Assembly (NCBI RefSeq): GCF_001006805.1
Contig: NZ_LN811356.1
Span: 269,314 to 333,313 of the forward strand
Source: Microvirga massiliensis
GTDB lineage: Bacteria; Pseudomonadota; Alphaproteobacteria; Rhizobiales; Beijerinckiaceae
Length of the DNA stretch: 64,000 nt
Direction: 5' to 3'
Each line of letters begins with the position of its first letter. Positions within the stretch are counted from its first letter, which is position 1. Positions 33,537 to 41,575 of this stretch are shown here, piece after piece. The translations under genes and the position numbers were made by a program. The notes below the pieces were generated by a model. That model was not told the origin of the DNA. It searched no databases and saw only the letters and a program-made list of their open reading frames with translations.

Positions 33537-33563
33537 GGAAAGGAGGCGCCAAGCCTCCTTTCC
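33537..33563 (+). terminator. Perfect hairpin downstream of fae
   Basis: GGAAAGGAGGC and GCCTCCTTTCC are exact complements (11 pairs) around a five-base loop GCCAA, followed by a T-rich AGCTTTGTT. It lies 120 bases after the fae stop, between convergent fae and the HisA-like gene, and probably ends the 27-33 kb operon. Confidence 0.75.
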
Positions 33564-33643
33564 AGCTTTGTTGCCGTGCGGGACTCGGCTTCGGTGGTTG
33601 AAACGACGGGCCGCTTACACGGCCTCTCTCCAATATCTCTCAG

Positions 33644-34369
33644 TCACGATCGGCGAAGACGCCCGTCATGGATCGCGGAGGCCACCAGGGCGCCTGCGAC
33701 CCCCATCCGGTGTAGGTCGTGACAATCCTCCCAGCCCCGCACCCCACCGGCCGCGAAGATCCGGGCCTCGGGCGCTTGCTCCCGAATGGCAGCAATGCGT
33801 TGCCAGTCGGGGCCATGGGAAAGCCCGACTCGGCCGAGTGTCATCACGATGAGGTCTCTCGGCCAGAGTGACCGGGCCTCGTGAAGCAGCGTAGGCCCGA
33901 GCGGTTCGTCGCCGCGGAAATCAAGGGAGAGGATCGCCTCGTCACCAAGTCGCTTGAGGAATCCGGAATCCCGCTGGCTTTCGGAGCCGATGACGGGACG
34001 ACCGATCTGCCCTTCGATCAGAGGCCGGATTGCCGCCTCGTCCGAGAAGCCGCCATCCACCCATAACTCCACATCCGGGAATGCGGCGCGGATGTCCCGA
34101 AGAGCCTTCAGGTTGTCGCCGTGCCCCTGGATCGCGTCGAGATCGGCGATATAGAGGTGGTTCGCGGCAACGGCGCGCAACAGGCCTGCCGCCACGGCGA
34201 CCGGCTCGGCGGTCGGACTGAGGGGCGTCACGATCGGAGCATAGTTCTGCCGGTCGCCGCCTCTCGCATGAACGACCGTCCCGCGGAGCAGGTCGATGAC
34301 CGGTATAACAGTGAAGTCCGTTGAAGCCGCTATCGCCTCGCAGCCCGCATCTGGATCATTGACCGACAT
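33644..34369 (-). CDS. HisA/HisF-fold protein of the H4MPT cluster
   Basis: 241 residues of the HisA-type (beta/alpha)8 barrel: VIPVIDLLRGTVVHARGGDR near residue 21, then IADLDAIQGHG (D-x-D), LWVDGGFSD and IFAAGGVRGWED, the two phosphate-binding loops. Its neighbours are C1 genes rather than his genes, and such HisA-like proteins are known companions of methylotroph H4MPT clusters, so a ribosyl-phosphate step in cofactor synthesis is more likely than histidine synthesis. Its start codon overlaps that of the divergent gene. Confidence 0.82.
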   Translation of the reverse strand: MSVNDPDAGCEAIAASTDFTVIPVIDLLRGTVVHARGGDRQNYAPIVTPLSPTAEPVAVAAGLLRAVAANHLYIADLDAIQGHGDNLKALRDIRAAFPDVELWVDGGFSDEAAIRPLIEGQIGRPVIGSESQRDSGFLKRLGDEAILSLDFRGDEPLGPTLLHEARSLWPRDLIVMTLGRVGLSHGPDWQRIAAIREQAPEARIFAAGGVRGWEDCHDLHRMGVAGALVASAIHDGRLRRS

Positions 34370-35414
34370 GCCTCAGCTTTATGGAAAGGAAGCCCGGCCG
34401 ACAATCGGTTGGGATATAGGCGGCATTCACCTGAAGGCGGCGTTCGTCCAAGAAGGCCGCCTGGGCGAAGTCGTGCAGGTGCCTTGTCTGCTCTGGCGCG
34501 GGCTCGACGCGCTGGATGAGGCCTTTGCGGCCTTGCCCGACTGGGTGCGCGGCGAGGCTTCGCATGCGGTCACGATGACAGGCGAATTGTGCGATTACTT
34601 CTCGGGCCGGGAGAAGGGCGTCTCAGAACTCGTCGGATGGGCCGGCCGCACGCTTCGAGGCGATCTCCGCATCTATGGAGGGCGGTCCGGCTTCCTGCCC
34701 CCGGAAGCCGCCACGGCCGCGGCCGCGGATATTGCTTCGGCGAACTGGCACGCGACGGCTCGCCTCGTCGGCCGCCATCGTCCGGAGGCTTTCGTCGTCG
34801 ATGTGGGCTCGACGACTGCAGATCTGATCCCGGTGGCAGACGGCATGCCGAGAGCGTTCGGCTACAGTGATGTCGAACGGCTCGAGACGGGAGAACTCAT
34901 CTATACGGGCGCCGTTCGCACACCGCTCATGGCGCTGGCGAGACAGGTTCCGTTCCGCGGGCGCTTCATATCGATCATGGCGGAGTATTTCGCCACGACC
35001 GCGGATGTTTATCGTTTGATCGACGCTCTCCCGCCTGATGCCGATCAGCAGGAATCTGCAGACGGTCGCGGCAAGAGCCTGCCGGAAACGGAAACCCGAT
35101 TGGCGCGCATGGTCGGCTGCGATCGGTCGGACGCGACGGCGCAGGAATGGAGGCGCCTCGCGACCTATTTCGCCGAGACGCAATTGCGTCTTTTGCACGA
35201 TGCCGCTGCACAAGTTCTCTCCCGCGGAGAACTCCCCGATGATGCGCCGGTCGTAGGATGTGGTGTCGGCCGCTTCATCGCTGTGCATCTCGCGCGTCGA
35301 CTCGCGCGCGAGTTCATCGATCTGGAGAACCTCGTCGCTCCAGGTGCCGATCAGGCGTGGGTTTCATCCTGCGCGCCGGCGGTTGCTGTCGCGCTCATTG
35401 CTGCCGGCGAATGA
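34368..35414 (+). CDS. H4MPT-linked C1 pathway protein, MfnF-like (hydantoinase/oxoprolinase fold)
   Basis: 348 residues. It starts with the ASKHA-type IGWDIGGIHLKAAFV and contains AFVVDVGSTTADLIPV and a C-terminal VVGCGVGRFIAVHLA. The family is confined to organisms with methanopterin/methanofuran; the archaeal member MfnF condenses the aminomethylfuran phosphate with glutamyl-tyramine. With MfnB- and MfnE-like genes at 38-40 kb this supports a methylofuran synthesis role. The ATG at 34368 overlaps the divergent HisA-like start codon. No strong ribosome binding site. Confidence 0.87.
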   Translation: MPQLYGKEARPTIGWDIGGIHLKAAFVQEGRLGEVVQVPCLLWRGLDALDEAFAALPDWVRGEASHAVTMTGELCDYFSGREKGVSELVGWAGRTLRGDLRIYGGRSGFLPPEAATAAAADIASANWHATARLVGRHRPEAFVVDVGSTTADLIPVADGMPRAFGYSDVERLETGELIYTGAVRTPLMALARQVPFRGRFISIMAEYFATTADVYRLIDALPPDADQQESADGRGKSLPETETRLARMVGCDRSDATAQEWRRLATYFAETQLRLLHDAAAQVLSRGELPDDAPVVGCGVGRFIAVHLARRLAREFIDLENLVAPGADQAWVSSCAPAVAVALIAAGE

Positions 35415-35510
35415 TTCCTTGTGCGACGGGTAGGGCTTGTCGTCCTTGAAGCGCTCGCGGCACGTTAATCGCGGGTGAGTTTATGCTCTACGTCCTTCTC
35501 GCATCCCCCT

Positions 35511-35816
35511 CGTCATTGCGCGGGGCAATGCAATCCAGGAGCACATCCGTCGACGGGTAGATTGCTTCGCCTCCGGCTCGCAAGGACGGAGGTGCGGCTG
35601 AAAGGGCTGTGCGAGCCGCCCGCTCGCAAGGACGGCAGTGCGACGGGAAGGGCGGCGGATCGCGCCTGAAGCTCGCAAAGACGGCTGTGGTTCAGGCACC
35701 ACTCCGATTCCGAGTGTGCTCCTCACGCTTTCACGCCCTCACCGTCATTGCGAACGCAGTGAAGCAATCTACCCGTCGACGGACACTTCGCCTCGCCTGA
35801 GGCTTGCAACGGCGGC
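35511..35816. repeat. Cluster of palindromic (REP/BIME-like) repeats
   Basis: Two inverted copies of an about 80-base element face each other: 35511-35589 (minus) and 35741-35816 (plus, diverged). They share AGCAATCTACCCGTCGACGG and end in CGTC(A/C)TTGCGA-type palindromic tips. Between them are three direct units of CTCGCAA(G/A)GACGG starting near 35577, 35622 and 35671. A third full copy lies at 45692-45772. No gene is visible in 35415-35872. Confidence 0.8.
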
Positions 35817-35872
35817 AGTGGGACGGGCAGTGCGTCGCCTCACATGGCATGCACGGATGATGTGGTCGCAGA

Positions 35873-36436
35873 TCAGGTAGGCGCCTTCAGCGCTGAACCG
35901 ATTTTCTCCTCGATCCAGCTCCAGGCCTCCTCCTCGGCCGGGCCTGCCGTCTTGGAGATGGCGATCCGCAAATACTCCATCTCCGCATTGATCTTTTCGG
36001 CGGGCAGGAGATGAAGCCGCGTCGAGAGGATGGCGGCCTCCAGTACGGCGGCTTGGGCGCGGTTGTATCCCAGGAACGGGCGGTGCATGGCGGTATGCAC
36101 GATGCGGCAGCGAAAGCGCGGACGCATCGGATCATCCACGAGTGCAACGACTTCGAGCTCCGCATGCGAATACGCATCGGCGAGCCTCATCCCGTCGATG
36201 CGTTCGCAGGGCAACATCGGCCAGTCGCGCCGTCCCGTCACGCAGCCGGCCAGAACGCGGATATCGGCTGGTGCCGCCGCGGACAGGAACGGATGCCGCT
36301 GGAGATTGTCGATGCTCGGCGACGGCCTGAACGGCGCGACGATGAAATCCACGTTCTCCTGGATGAGACCGAAGGGCACCATGTGCCAGCCGTCTTCGGC
36401 TTTGGTCACGACCACCGATTCGAGAATCCGCGGCAT
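35873..36436 (-). CDS. DUF447-family protein of the C1 cluster
   Basis: 187 residues beginning MPRILESVVVTKAEDGWHMV then PFGLIQE, matching the DUF447 family (flavin-binding split-barrel relatives found in methanogens and H4MPT-using bacteria). Its ATG overlaps the stop of the upstream gene (TGATG), so it is the last gene of the leftward operon from 40.2 kb. The chemical role is unknown; co-occurrence with methanofuran/H4MPT genes is the only clue. Confidence 0.78.
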   Translation of the reverse strand: MPRILESVVVTKAEDGWHMVPFGLIQENVDFIVAPFRPSPSIDNLQRHPFLSAAAPADIRVLAGCVTGRRDWPMLPCERIDGMRLADAYSHAELEVVALVDDPMRPRFRCRIVHTAMHRPFLGYNRAQAAVLEAAILSTRLHLLPAEKINAEMEYLRIAISKTAGPAEEEAWSWIEEKIGSALKAPT

Positions 36437-37842
36437 CACTCGCCTCCCGGCTCGCGAACGCGGGCCCGCAATGTATGCCCCGCTTCCTTGAACGCGGTCG
36501 TATCTTCTTCCGGCCGGTCTGCCGAGCAGCCCCAATCGAGAGGCTCGTCCTGGACGTAACGTTTCCCGAGCGTCCACGCGATCTCTGCCTTGGCGAGTTC
36601 GCCGCCGAGATAGAAGGCATGAGCGCCGTCGGCCTCGACCCCCAGTTTCGGGAACAGGGCGAGTGCTTCAGTCGCCGTCTCGTGCAGGGCGCGGTTGTAG
36701 ATGTGGATGCCGTCCTGAGCGACGGCGATCCGGAAATTCGGGTCCCGCACGGCGGCTGCGTCCGTGGCGACTTCCTCGGGGCTCCGCACGAACGGGCGAA
36801 GATCGTGAAGGCTGAGCATGGCGCGGCTGTAGCCCTTCGGCAGCGCGGCATCGGCTTTGGCGGCATACATGATCCGCCGTGCCGCATCATGCTCCTCGAT
36901 CGTACGACGGGTATGGTCGCTGACCTGAACGACGAGGACGTTCCGGATGCTCAGCTCCGAGCACATGCCGATCAGGGCTGCGGTCATGCCGAGGCTGTCG
37001 GCTTCGGTGAGTTCCGTGAGATTGCCGGTCCCCATCAGCATGTCGATGTCGGGAAAGCGCCGGCGGACTTCGGCATAACGGAGAATCGATTCCACGAAGC
37101 CGAAATGGATCGGCTCGAGAATCGGATCCGCCATGAACGGCTTTCCTGCGACGCTCAGCCGTTCGATGGCTCGAAAGAGCGAGTCGAGGTCGTTCGGCTG
37201 AACCGGAACGAGAACCGGTACGGCATCGGTCTCGAAGGCCAGGTCGAGATTGTCCTCGTTGAGGCTCAGGAGAAAGTCGGCTCCGGCGGCAGCGCCGCGT
37301 GCCAGCTCGTCCCGCGAGAAGGAATCGATGCTGACCTGGAGGCCGGCATTCTTCAGCGCACGAACGCTCTCTTCCAGATGCGGGAAGGGCGTATCGGGCA
37401 GGCCGCCGAGATCCACGACATCCGCGCCACGCCTCGCCAGGTCCAGTCCGCGGGCCAGGATTTCCGATGGCTGCAGGCGGGGCGCATCGACGATCTCGGC
37501 GAAGATTCGCAGGTCGTATCGCGACAGGTCGACCCGGTGCGCGCCGACTCCCAGGTAAGCGGGCAGGTCCACCACTTCGTCCGGGCCACGCTCCACCGGC
37601 ACGCCGAAATGCTGGCCAAGCGCATCGAGATCGGCCCGGCATCGGCCCGGCAGGACAATCCTGTCCACACCGGCCGGGATTTCGACGCGCCTGCGGATGA
37701 TTTCCTCTGTCATGAGCGCCGCGACCTTGACGCCTGCATCGATGATGATGCTCTCGAAGCGATCGGATGGCAGCGTCGCAACGACCTTTTCGAGCCGCGC
37801 CTTCGCCAGCCGTCCCGTCACGAAGACGATGCGTTCACGCAT
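36436..37842 (-). CDS. Archaeal-type dihydropteroate synthase-like protein
   Basis: 468 residues. The N-terminal ~130 residues form a separate domain; the rest is a pterin-binding TIM barrel with RGADVVDLGGLPDT, VSIDSFSRDELARGAAAGAD and MGTGNLTELTEADS, then a C-terminal extension. This is the type proposed to join the ribofuranosylaniline phosphate to a dihydropterin in H4MPT synthesis, distinct from FolP (13291-14139). The presence of both in one window supports division of labour between folate and methanopterin. Overlaps afpA-like by 25 bases. Confidence 0.85.
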   Translation of the reverse strand: MRERIVFVTGRLAKARLEKVVATLPSDRFESIIIDAGVKVAALMTEEIIRRRVEIPAGVDRIVLPGRCRADLDALGQHFGVPVERGPDEVVDLPAYLGVGAHRVDLSRYDLRIFAEIVDAPRLQPSEILARGLDLARRGADVVDLGGLPDTPFPHLEESVRALKNAGLQVSIDSFSRDELARGAAAGADFLLSLNEDNLDLAFETDAVPVLVPVQPNDLDSLFRAIERLSVAGKPFMADPILEPIHFGFVESILRYAEVRRRFPDIDMLMGTGNLTELTEADSLGMTAALIGMCSELSIRNVLVVQVSDHTRRTIEEHDAARRIMYAAKADAALPKGYSRAMLSLHDLRPFVRSPEEVATDAAAVRDPNFRIAVAQDGIHIYNRALHETATEALALFPKLGVEADGAHAFYLGGELAKAEIAWTLGKRYVQDEPLDWGCSADRPEEDTTAFKEAGHTLRARVREPGGE

Positions 37843-38378
37843 GCGAGCCGCGCCCTCAACGCCTGTTTGAGCTCGTCGAGTGTTTCGACGACGGTCGTCG
37901 CCTCGAAGGTTCTCAGACGATCGACATTCTCGAGGTCAATTCGCCGCGGATAGACCTTGACCATGCCCGACGGCGCCATGGTGTCCATTTCGGGAGCCGT
38001 ATCACAGGCGAAAACGATCGTCGGGATGCGGCACTTGCCGGCCTGAGCGAAAACGTTCGTCGCGAGCGTATCCGAGATCCCGTAGACGCACTTCGCCACG
38101 GTGTTCGATGTCGCCGGGGCGATGACGGCCGTGTGGTAGAGGCCATGATAGAACTGGCCGATGGGTGCGGCGCTCGCCGTCGTGTCCTTGATGACTCTCA
38201 CCCGGTTCGGCAATTGCTCCAGCTTCTGGCGGTACATCCGCACGACTTCGGCCGCCGCGCGAGTGACGAAGAGATCGAGATGCGGGATTTCGTGCATGAG
38301 ATCGAAGCATTCCGTGAAGAAATGCCCCGAGCCTGTCAGCGTCCAGGCGAGACGTTGCGGACGAACCGGGGCGTTCAT
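37818..38378 (-). CDS. afpA: AfpA-like archaeal flavoprotein (HFCD fold)
   Basis: 186 residues. It begins RLAWTLTGSGHFFTECFDLM and contains YHTAVIAPATSNTVAKCVYG and DTAPEMDT, the flavin-binding pattern of the archaeal-flavoprotein/HFCD group. In Methylorubrum the afpA product is required for C1 metabolism with H4MPT and is thought to serve a reduction in cofactor synthesis. It overlaps the neighbouring genes on both sides (25 and 4 bases), so it is part of the operon. Confidence 0.85.
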   Translation of the reverse strand: MNAPVRPQRLAWTLTGSGHFFTECFDLMHEIPHLDLFVTRAAAEVVRMYRQKLEQLPNRVRVIKDTTASAAPIGQFYHGLYHTAVIAPATSNTVAKCVYGISDTLATNVFAQAGKCRIPTIVFACDTAPEMDTMAPSGMVKVYPRRIDLENVDRLRTFEATTVVETLDELKQALRARLACVNASSS

Positions 38379-38977
38379 GCGGCAGCGAACTCCTGGACGA
38401 TTCTGAAGCCCGAGAGATCGGACGACGGGCCGAGCAGGTGAATGGTGCCCGGGAAGTTGCGCGCAAATGCGGGAAAAGCCTCGTCGACGAGGCCCTGCTC
38501 AGCAAGGAATTCCGGATCGAGACGGGCGGGCGGCTCCGCGGATTTCACCAGAACCAGATGCTCCGCGTCGAGCAGGCCGGCGAGCCACAGGGCCAGGGAA
38601 TCCGAGGTCACGCTCCAGCTTTCCGGGATATCCGCATACCCTGCCTGCAACTCCAGCGGATCCCACACCGGTACGCGGCCATAGGAATGGACTGCCGCAA
38701 TTCCGACCGGATCATGAACCGTGATCAACGAGGGTTGGAGGGCGACAAAGACCTCCGCCATTCGGCCCATGGCATCGAGAGCAAGGCGGTGGGCCAGGGC
38801 ATCGTCGAAGCCGGCGTGCTCCTGGGCGACCCGGACCGCATCCGCGAAGACACCGCCGCCCGGCGCCAGGACGAGCCGCAGGTTGCGCCATTCCAGGATA
38901 GCGCGGAGTGTGGACGGGAGCCTACCGGAATCGAGCAGGCTTCCTCCGATCTTTACGACGACGAGCGGATGCGGCAT
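38375..38977 (-). CDS. MfnE-like amino acid kinase-fold enzyme
   Basis: 200 residues of the amino acid kinase fold: VVVKIGGSLLDS at the start, LVLAPGGGVFADAVR, and SVTSDSLALWLAGLLDAEHLV near 115-135, ending with a lysine-containing VLVKSAEPP. Archaeal MfnE phosphorylates the aminomethylfuran phosphate to a diphosphate for MfnF. Being next to MfnB strongly supports methylofuran synthesis. The ATG at 38977 lies 7 bases after the mfnB stop. Confidence 0.85.
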   Translation of the reverse strand: MPHPLVVVKIGGSLLDSGRLPSTLRAILEWRNLRLVLAPGGGVFADAVRVAQEHAGFDDALAHRLALDAMGRMAEVFVALQPSLITVHDPVGIAAVHSYGRVPVWDPLELQAGYADIPESWSVTSDSLALWLAGLLDAEHLVLVKSAEPPARLDPEFLAEQGLVDEAFPAFARNFPGTIHLLGPSSDLSGFRIVQEFAAA

Positions 38978-38984
38978 CCGGCTT

Positions 38985-39704
38985 TCACGCGCAGCTTGAA
39001 ACGGGCAGGGTGGACGCAAGCTCGCTCAATGCCTCAGCAATGCGCCCCACTGCAAGCCTTGTGCGGCGGTCTCCCTCCTCGCACAGGCCGCCACGAAAGC
39101 CGAGATAGTCCGGTCTGAGAGCGGCAAGCGTCCGGATGTCGGAAATGCGCAGCGAGCCGGCAAGCCCCGTCATCAGGCCGTGTTCTTCGCAGCGGCGCAG
39201 AAAAGCATCGAGCTCGCTGATCGTCAGATGGTCCGGCAGGCGCTGCCCGTTCTTGACTCTCGTGTCGATCATGGCGCCCGAGAACCCGGCGCCCGCCAGC
39301 TCGGGAACGATGCTCGGCGGCGGATGATCCTCTGCGAAGAGCGCCGCGACGACAGGACAGGGGAGCGCGCGCAGAGTGTCGCTCACGCCAGCGGGAATGA
39401 CTGCTTCCCGGCTCGGAAGTGCGACCTTCACGAGGCCGACGCCCGTCGAGGCCACGCGCCGTACCCGGATGCAAAGATCGGCCCAGGTCTCGGGCTCTCC
39501 TGCAACCGCACTCGTGACGGCGCGGCCACCGACCGCATCGACGATGGCCCGGATCGTCGACGTGGGGAGAGCACCGAGTGCTCCTGCCGCAGGATCCTTG
39601 GCATCGACGAGCTGCGTGCCGGCCGCAGCGGCGAGGTGAGCCTCGGCGGCGTCACGAACGCTGACGAGGAGCCTGACGGCCCGCGGAGAGGTATGCGGTC
39701 GCAT
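38985..39704 (-). CDS. mfnB: (5-formylfuran-3-yl)methyl phosphate synthase
   Basis: 239 residues with MfnB hallmarks: RLLVSVRDAAEAHLAAAAGT, VDAKDPAAGALGALP, LVKVALPS with a lysine, and GLAGSLRISDI. It makes the furan ring of methanofuran/methylofuran from two triose phosphates. It is the first enzyme of the furan branch and sits upstream of the MfnE-like gene; the MfnF-like gene is at 34.4 kb. Confidence 0.92.
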   Translation of the reverse strand: MRPHTSPRAVRLLVSVRDAAEAHLAAAAGTQLVDAKDPAAGALGALPTSTIRAIVDAVGGRAVTSAVAGEPETWADLCIRVRRVASTGVGLVKVALPSREAVIPAGVSDTLRALPCPVVAALFAEDHPPPSIVPELAGAGFSGAMIDTRVKNGQRLPDHLTISELDAFLRRCEEHGLMTGLAGSLRISDIRTLAALRPDYLGFRGGLCEEGDRRTRLAVGRIAEALSELASTLPVSSCA

Positions 39705-39713
39705 CGAGCAGCG

Positions 39714-40217
39714 CTACGAACGAACCGGAAGGGGCTCGGCGAGGAGGCGATTCTTTACAACCCACCGAACGCCGCGCAGCCAGTCCTCATCGGTATTTCC
39801 GCGAATATCGACCTGACCGCCCCGGATCATCTTGCCGGTCCGGACATCCTTGATCGTGATGGCGAAGCTCAGGATCAGGTTCGACGTCTTCTGCACGATT
39901 CCGGAAACCTCCAGGTCCGCTCCGAGAGCCTTGGCGATGTCTTCGTCACAGCCATTGCACTTGTGCAGGGGACCCTTGGTGCGAATGGCTTCCGCCTGTG
40001 GCGCGATATCGACCAGCTGGAGCTGCGGCGACTTCGAGAGGAATTCGCGCAATGCGTCGCTTGCGAGGGCGAGCCGACGAGACTGATCCTCTCGGACGCG
40101 CCCCGATTCGGCGCTGGTGTCAATGAGTTCGAGATCGAAGACTGCGGTCTTGGCCGGCTCGGCCGCCGCCGCACTCGCTACCAGCAGGAAGGTCAGAACA
40201 GTCCAGATTTGCAACAA
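39714..40217 (-). CDS. Exported DUF2380/DUF3280-type protein
   Basis: 167 residues from a TTG at 40217, chosen because GGAGAGG lies 6 bases upstream. A signal peptide (to about AAAAEP) precedes a small domain that starts TAVFDLELIDTSAE and contains the CNGCDEDIAKALGADLEVSG motif with a C-x2-C pair. The family occurs beside quinoprotein genes and is probably periplasmic; function unknown. It is first in the leftward operon and diverges from the lut-like operon across site D. Confidence 0.7.
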   Translation of the reverse strand: MLQIWTVLTFLLVASAAAAEPAKTAVFDLELIDTSAESGRVREDQSRRLALASDALREFLSKSPQLQLVDIAPQAEAIRTKGPLHKCNGCDEDIAKALGADLEVSGIVQKTSNLILSFAITIKDVRTGKMIRGGQVDIRGNTDEDWLRGVRWVVKNRLLAEPLPVRS

Positions 40218-40276
40218 GGCAGGCCTCTCCAAAAGTCAAACGTCGCATATTCCGCAAGTCCTGCGCAACGCAGGTT

Positions 40277-40296
40277 GTCTTAGTTTTCTCTTAGCA
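40277..40296 (+). promoter_or_regulatory. Direct repeat CTTA-N7-CTTA between the mfn and lut-like operons (site D)
   Basis: GTCTTAGTTTTCTCTTAGCA has CTTA at 40279 and TCTTA at 40289, the same 11-base spacing as sites A-C. TGTATT about ten bases downstream could serve as a -10. It lies 48 bases before the lutA-like ATG and 60 bases from the divergent exported protein. Confidence 0.5.
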
Positions 40297-40343
40297 GAAT
40301 CTCGTTGTATTCGCGCAGGAAACACTGCAGCTTGTCTCACGAC

Positions 40344-41555
40344 ATGATGGTTGGTTCCACTCGTTTCCTCCTCCGAAATCACCTCGGGCTGATTGCTGCT
40401 GTGGCGATCAGCCTTCTTTTTTGGCAGTCGCTGGCGCAAGCTGCCGATCCGGTCGAGGTCCGTATCGGGCTCGTGGCCCGAGAGCCGAACCCGCCGGTTC
40501 TCTACGAGGTTGATCCCGTCCCCGAGGATGAGGGGCTGGCAGGCGGGCGTCAGGCCATTCAGGACAACAACACGACGGGCCGATTCACCGGGCACCGTTA
40601 TTCCCTCAAGGAGGTTCTCGTCCCGGCCGATGGCGATCCCGCCGAGGCGGCCCGCGCCCTAGTAGCCGAAGGGATCGGCTTCATCGTAGCGAAGCTACCG
40701 GCCGACGACCTCCTCAAGGTTGCCGATGCCCTCAAGGGTTCCGATGCCGTTCTCTTCAACGCGACCGCACCCGACGACCGGCTCCGCGGGGCCGAGTGTC
40801 GGCAGAACGTCTTCCACCTGGCGCCGAGTCGCGCCATGCTCACCGACGCGCTGGCGCAGTTTCTGGCCTTCAAGCGCTGGCGCAAGATCTTCCTGATCGT
40901 CGGTCCGAACCCTGCCGACCGGCTCTACGCGGACGCCATGAAGAAGTCGGCCCGCAAGTTCGGGCTCCAGCTTGCCGCCGAGCAGGCATGGACGTTCGGG
41001 CCGCTCGCGCGCGCCAAGGCCGACAGCCCCACGACGGCCGAAGCCCTCGTGTTCACGCGGGGCGTGGATTACGACGTGGCCATCGTCGCCGACGAGGCCG
41101 CCGACTGGGGCGACTATGTGCCGTATCGGACCTGGGATCCCCGGATCGTCGCGGGCACGCAGGGGCTCATCTCCACGACCTGGCATCCGACGCTCGAGGT
41201 CTGGGGCGCCACCCAGGCGCAGACCCGCTTCCAGCGCCTCGCGCAACGGCTCATGCGCCCAGTCGATTATCAAGTCTGGATGGCAGTCCGATCGGTTGGT
41301 GAAGCCGTGACGAAATCGAAGAAGACCGACCCCGGCGAAGTGGGCGTCTTCCTGCGTGGCCCGGACTTCGCACTGCCCGGCTACAAGGGCGTCCCGCTCA
41401 CCTTCCGCACGTGGGACCAGCAATTGCGGCAGCCGATCCTGATCGTGCAGCCGAAGGCCCTCGTCTCGGTCGCGCCGGAACAAGGATTCCTGCATCAGCG
41501 CACGCCTCTCGACACGCTCGGGACGGACGCGCCGGAATCCGAATGCAAACTCTAA
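40344..41555 (+). CDS. lutA: Quinoprotein-associated ABC substrate-binding protein, LutA-like
   Basis: 403 residues with a signal peptide (cleavage near AQAAD, residue 35). The body is a branched-chain-type binding fold (VRIGLVAREPNPPVLYEVDP, then FKRWRKIFLIVGPNPADRLYADAM). It belongs to the group found only with PQQ dehydrogenase genes; Methylorubrum LutA and Pseudomonas PedA-type proteins of this group are linked to lanthanide uptake. It is first in an operon of binding protein, propeller, two small exported proteins, ATPase, permease and exported protein. No strong ribosome binding site; ATG at 40347 is equally possible. Confidence 0.82.
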   Translation: MMVGSTRFLLRNHLGLIAAVAISLLFWQSLAQAADPVEVRIGLVAREPNPPVLYEVDPVPEDEGLAGGRQAIQDNNTTGRFTGHRYSLKEVLVPADGDPAEAARALVAEGIGFIVAKLPADDLLKVADALKGSDAVLFNATAPDDRLRGAECRQNVFHLAPSRAMLTDALAQFLAFKRWRKIFLIVGPNPADRLYADAMKKSARKFGLQLAAEQAWTFGPLARAKADSPTTAEALVFTRGVDYDVAIVADEAADWGDYVPYRTWDPRIVAGTQGLISTTWHPTLEVWGATQAQTRFQRLAQRLMRPVDYQVWMAVRSVGEAVTKSKKTDPGEVGVFLRGPDFALPGYKGVPLTFRTWDQQLRQPILIVQPKALVSVAPEQGFLHQRTPLDTLGTDAPESECKL

Positions 41556-41575
41556 AAAGATTTCGAGAGGATGAT

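Noticed and set aside
33644..34369. HisA of histidine biosynthesis
   Set aside because: No other his genes are adjacent, and the neighbours are H4MPT genes; the sequence is a divergent HisA-like member known from such clusters.
35511..35816. CRISPR array
   Set aside because: Repeat units are few, imperfect, inverted as well as direct, and not separated by uniform unique spacers; no cas genes in the window.
36475..37953. A 492-residue open frame on the plus strand
   Set aside because: Antisense to the archaeal-type dihydropteroate synthase-like gene, which has pterin-binding motifs; no ribosome site or motif on the plus strand.
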